In this document: positions 7,008-8,902 of the stretch, one piece after another
Position numbering within the stretch: the first letter of the stretch is position 1
How the letters are laid out: the number at the start of each line of letters is the position of its first letter
From: an uncultured Eubacteriales bacterium
Lineage (GTDB): Bacteria; Bacillota; Clostridia; Oscillospirales; CAG-272
Direction of reading: 5' to 3'
Length of the DNA: 8,902 bases
Assembly: GCA_934526185.1 (NCBI GenBank)
Contig: CAKTAA010000088.1
Span: forward strand, 1-8,902
Notes under the pieces: generated by a model
Seen by the model: the letters and a program-made list of their open reading frames with translations, nothing else
What the model was told of the DNA's origin: nothing
Database searches by the model: none
Position numbers and translations under genes: made by a program

Positions 7008-7241
7008 TGCAAAATCATTCCTTTCCTGTATCGATAAAATTATGTATACCCCTCTGAATACGGATATCAGCTCTGCCGCCTGCAAAGGCAGGAAATTTCT
7101 TTTTCTAAGTTATTTCTGCAGGTATCTTGTGCAAAAATAGCAAAGGATGCTGTTCATTAACTTTTCTGAAGCCTCAGATTCAGATGTACAGATATTCTCG
7201 CAGCCAAACGCACGGAGCCGACTTTCAAATTTCCAGTATTC
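7008..7241 (-). other. 234-bp spacer between HMA gene and ATPase gene, with hairpins and an open frame
   Basis: This is unusually long for an operon. In the frame of the HMA gene, after its TAG stop, the - strand stays open for 43 codons (7241 to 7113) to a TAA at 7110-7112; the reading begins EYWKFESRLRAFGCENIC. It has no start of its own and resembles nothing I know. Nearer the ATPase, CCTGC (7079-7083) and GCAGG (7088-7092) form a hairpin, with a competing CTGCC (7073-7077) / GGCAG (7087-7091) pairing. No T-tract follows on the - strand, so a terminator is unlikely; an mRNA processing or stability element is possible. No separate promoter is evident. Confidence 0.4.
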
Positions 7242-7460
7242 CTATATACAGATAGTACAGTCCGGCTCGATTTTACGGCACACTCGAATCATTTCGTCTA
7301 CAATGGATGAAAACTGATCGTCATCTGCTGTCAGTGTGATTCTTTGAGTCAGAAAGCTGACCGTTACCGCTTCTACTCCCTTGATATGCCGAATAGCATT
7401 CTCCATTTTTGCAGCACAGTTCGCACAGTCCAGATTTTTTAAAGCAAATATTTTTTTCAT
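7242..7460 (-). CDS. Free-standing HMA (heavy-metal-associated) domain protein
   Basis: This 72-residue cytoplasmic protein has the ferredoxin-like HMA fold of metallochaperones and of P1B-ATPase N-termini. The metal loop is LDCANCAAKME, with C12 and C15 as the CxxC. The Asp just before the first Cys (DCxxC) is common in Zn/Cd-type domains, while copper chaperones usually carry MxCxxC with Met or Thr there. The rest, GVEAVTVSFLTQRITLTADD, gives the expected beta strands. The C-terminus ends DCTICI, adding a second CxxC (C68, C71), which is unusual. The ATG at 7460 has AGGAGG about 11 bases upstream. It lies 51 bp after the ArsR gene and 234 bp before the HMA-less ATPase, so it probably works as that pump's detached metal-binding domain or chaperone. 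Confidence 0.9.
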   Translation of the reverse strand: MKKIFALKNLDCANCAAKMENAIRHIKGVEAVTVSFLTQRITLTADDDQFSSIVDEMIRVCRKIEPDCTICI

Positions 7461-7511
7461 TATATTATATACCTCCTCCCTAAAAGTTTTAATATTATAA
7501 AAGATACGAAT

Positions 7512-7856
7512 TTACTCCTCAATGTGTTCCATACCCTGGCCGATAATTTTCGACACATGGCCGTCCGCAAGGGAATAAAAGACATTTTTCCCTTCCTTTC
7601 TGGCCTTTACAAGCTTATTGATTTTCAGCAATCTGAGCTGATGAGAGACAGCAGTCTGCGTCGCTCCGAGCAGCTGAGCAATATCGCACACGCAAAGCTC
7701 CTCTTCGAATAAAGCATATAGAATTTTAATTCGGGTAGAATCGCCAAACAACTTAAACAGCTCTGCCAGATCATATAATTTTTCGTCCGGGGGCATCTCC
7801 ACGTGGACTCGGTTTACCGTATCTTCGTGTACGTTGACGCATTCACAAGATTCCAT
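7512..7856 (-). CDS. ArsR/SmtB-family metal-responsive repressor, CadC-like
   Basis: This 114-residue winged-helix repressor is predicted to bind as a dimer to the operator at 7885-7910 and leave it when metal binds. The HTH lies at about residues 53-83 (ELCVCDIAQLLGATQTAVSHQLRLLK), followed by the wing (KARKEGKNVFYSL). Two metal-site residue sets known from the family are visible. The alpha3N soft-metal set of CadC is C4, C6 near the N-terminus plus C55 and C57 in ELCVCD. The alpha5 zinc set of SmtB/CzrA/CadC is D98, H100, H111, E114, with the exact DxH-x10-HxxE spacing. Zn, Cd and Pb are therefore the likely inducers. The N-terminal cysteines are closer together (CxC) than in S. aureus CadC (C7 and C11). 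GAGGTGAT just upstream of the ATG at 7856 supports the start. It is the first gene of the operon and probably autoregulated. Confidence 0.94.
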   Translation of the reverse strand: MESCECVNVHEDTVNRVHVEMPPDEKLYDLAELFKLFGDSTRIKILYALFEEELCVCDIAQLLGATQTAVSHQLRLLKINKLVKARKEGKNVFYSLADGHVSKIIGQGMEHIEE

Positions 7857-7884
7857 ATTATCACCTCTTATATATATTCAAACA

Positions 7885-7910
7885 ATCATATGATTATATG
7901 TTCATATGAT
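7885..7910. promoter_or_regulatory. Operator of the ArsR/CadC-like repressor, perfect 9-8-9 palindrome
   Basis: ATCATATGA (7885-7893) and TCATATGAT (7902-7910) are perfect inverted arms around an 8-bp spacer. The inner part reads on the - strand as TGAACATATAATCA, close to the TGAA-N-TTCA type sites of SmtB/CzrA repressors. The repeat overlaps the -10 box, where a bound repressor would block RNA polymerase. Confidence 0.85.
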
Positions 7911-7934
7911 ACACCATAAAACGATTTTTGTCAA
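7906..7934 (-). promoter_or_regulatory. Promoter of the arsR-HMA-ATPase operon
   Basis: On the - strand a perfect -35 TTGACA (7934-7929) is followed by 17 bp and then the -10 TATCAT (7911-7906). Transcription would start near 7899, inside the operator and about 43 bases before the repressor ATG. Confidence 0.88.
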
Positions 7935-7977
7935 CAGATTTCTAAAAATAAAAGGTTAAATTACGGATCGAAAGTTT

Positions 7978-8020
7978 TTCTATATATAAAGCTGCTCACC
8001 GCATTCAGCGGTGAGCAGCT
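7978..8020 (-). terminator. Rho-independent terminator, 13-bp stem
   Basis: AGCTGCTCACCGC (7990-8002) pairs perfectly with GCGGTGAGCAGCT (8008-8020) around a 5-nt loop. On the - strand the stem is followed by TTTATATATAG, a broken but U-rich tail. It sits 20 bp after the stop of the pseudogene at 8041 and insulates the metal operon promoter from upstream - strand transcription. Confidence 0.8.
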
Positions 8021-8040
8021 CTCAATACACAGGCATTCGG

Positions 8041-8589
8041 TCAGATAACTTCCATAATTTGTTTCAACTGTCTCACAAGGGCAAGCCGTGCTTCACCCAG
8101 ATGACGGTCTCGTTTTTCGACTTCTGACGCGGCAGGAAGATGAGATTCACGGCAGATTACAACGGAATCCTGCTTTCGGACAAGAGCCTCCGCATTGTCA
8201 TATTGTCCTGTGATTCCATATAGCTGAACCATTGTAAAAATGACAGCCATGCGTCCGACAGAATCAAGATCCAAATCCAGCGCTTTTTCAAACGGCCGCA
8301 ACGCCTCCTGTCAGTATTCGTTTTGGAAATGATATTCAGTATCGGAACAGACATAATCGCTTCCATCTTTTGTAAAACCGTAACTGCCGTTGTTTTGCTG
8401 TCTCAGAACAACGAGAGCGAATCCGAGCTGCTTGAGAATTTCCGGTTCAGACGGAAATTCTGTTATCGCCTTACGCAGCGTAGCTGATACGCAGCCCGCG
8501 TATGCTTTCCCCTATTTTTTACCTTCATAGAAATCACCATGTCTTTGAAGAGCAAAGACTTCCTTTCGTAGCGGTACATACGCCGCTTG
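8041..8589 (-). pseudogene. Decayed XRE/TPR-type transcriptional regulator (C-terminal part)
   Basis: A single - strand frame encodes recognisable protein, but with in-frame stops at 8590-8592 (TGA), 8512-8514 (TAG) and 8311-8313 (TGA). Between them it reads LRKEVFALQRHGDF, then ITEFPSEPEILKQLGFALVV, and after 8310 QEALRPFEKALDLD. It continues with repeats such as MVQLYGITGQYDNAEALVRK up to the stop at 8041. This resembles the TPR-like C-terminal half of clostridial XRE-family regulators. The stop at 8311 falls where the family often has Trp (EYW-QEAL), so it may be a TGG to TGA change. The N-terminal HTH is not found upstream in any frame I read. The region 8512-8560 also looks eroded. The intact 86-codon end could start at a TTG (8301), but no ribosome binding site supports this. 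Confidence 0.72.
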
Positions 8590-8592
8590 TCA

Positions 8593-8841
8593 CCGGTGCA
8601 ATTCTATTTTATAGGACGGCAGGAAGATAATCAATAATCAATTTGTTGTTGCGAATTCAAGCAACACGTGATTGGTGCTTACGGTTGTATAACAAGAGGA
8701 GGAAAGAGAACGCCGGAAGGCTGCCTCTGGAACACCCTGCATAACGCACAAAATAAACCTATGGTTCTCGGCAGGTTTTAATCTATAAATTCCGTTAGGT
8801 GCAGATATAATTTGCCTTAACAGAAATTTACGTTGTATCTT
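8593..8841. other. Unassigned sequence between two - strand remnants or genes
   Basis: I see no supported gene here. The - strand has a 34-codon open reading from an ATG at 8742 without a good ribosome binding site. The + strand has GAGGAGGAAAG near 8695-8705 but no long frame behind it. TGTTGC (8647-8652) and GCAACA (8661-8666) can form a hairpin around GAATTCAA, and AAACCT (8755-8760) can pair with AGGTTT (8773-8778). Neither has a T-tract. It may hold the eroded 5' part of the regulator pseudogene or an insertion scar. Confidence 0.3.
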
Positions 8842-8901
8842 TTAACCGTTCTTTCTGCTTTTCATTACCTTTGCAGGGTTACCAACGGCTACACTATATG
8901 G
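8842..8901 (-). CDS. C-terminal end of a left-handed beta-helix (hexapeptide) acyltransferase, truncated by window edge
   Basis: The - strand frame from 8901 encodes PYSVAVGNPAKVMKSRKNG and stops with TAA at 8842-8844. The PxxSVAVGNPAKV pattern is the characteristic last turn of hexapeptide-repeat acyltransferases (sugar O-acetyltransferases, serine acetyltransferase-like and CatB/Vat-type enzymes, which often end in G-NPAK-hydrophobic-KKR). Only 19 codons are visible, so the substrate cannot be inferred. It is too short for ordinary ORF listing and was found by reading the frame. The gene points away from the window edge toward the regulator pseudogene, about 250 bp upstream of it. Confidence 0.78.
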   Translation of the reverse strand, partial: PYSVAVGNPAKVMKSRKNG

Positions 8902-8902
8902 G

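Noticed and set aside
7008..7085. TTG-initiated 26-residue N-terminal extension of the ATPase
   Set aside because: The ATG at 7007 has a good ribosome binding site at the right distance and starts just before the first membrane helix. The extension has neither and contains a hairpin.
8693..8787. Purine-rich GAGGAGGAAAG and following short + strand readings
   Set aside because: The frames behind it close within about 32 codons and do not resemble any protein I know.
1..8902. CRISPR arrays, insertion sequence ends, rRNA or tRNA genes
   Set aside because: No regularly spaced repeats, transposase motifs with terminal repeats, or structural RNA signatures were seen.

Overview
The window looks like chromosomal DNA of a mid-GC, low-to-mid complexity Firmicute, most likely a Clostridia (Oscillospirales/Ruminococcaceae-like). 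The inference rests on the AGGAGG-type ribosome binding sites, TTGACA/TATAAT promoters, T-tailed terminators, and the families present: RecN, an XRE-methyltransferase fusion, a long ECF sigma factor, a CadC-type ArsR regulator with a split zinc/cadmium ATPase, and the remnant of an XRE-TPR regulator. I cannot assign a genus.

Left part (1-1915, + strand): the C-terminal 332 residues of the DNA-repair protein RecN (its start lies before the window), then 67 bp later a GNAT acetyltransferase, closed by a strong terminator at about 1876-1914. Middle part (1916-4817, + strand): a clear extended -10 promoter preceded by a perfect 7-3-7 palindrome, an XRE DNA-binding domain fused to a SAM methyltransferase, then an ECF-like sigma factor with a 390-residue C-terminal extension. 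This pair is closed by a 14-bp-stem terminator that could work in both directions. About 340 bp without a convincing gene follow (4818-5159); they hold two inverted repeats and possibly a decayed element.

Right part (5160-7934, - strand): a metal-resistance operon read right to left. A canonical promoter overlaps a perfect 9-8-9 operator, followed by an ArsR/CadC-type repressor that keeps both known metal-site residue sets, a free-standing 72-residue HMA metal-binding protein, and a P1B-type Zn/Cd/Pb-exporting ATPase that lacks its own N-terminal HMA domain. The likely logic is that excess Zn/Cd/Pb releases the repressor, the HMA protein handles the ion and the ATPase exports it.

Far right (7978-8902, - strand): a strong hairpin terminator, then a pseudogene of an XRE/TPR-type regulator with at least three in-frame stops and no visible HTH. 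About 250 bp of unassigned sequence follow, and at the edge lie the last 19 codons of a left-handed beta-helix (hexapeptide) acyltransferase, recognised from its GNPAK ending.

I did not find a clearly undescribed multi-gene system. The most unusual items are the sigma factor with a large unassigned C-terminal region next to the XRE-methyltransferase, and the HMA protein with a second C-terminal CxxC followed by an open frame beyond its stop codon.
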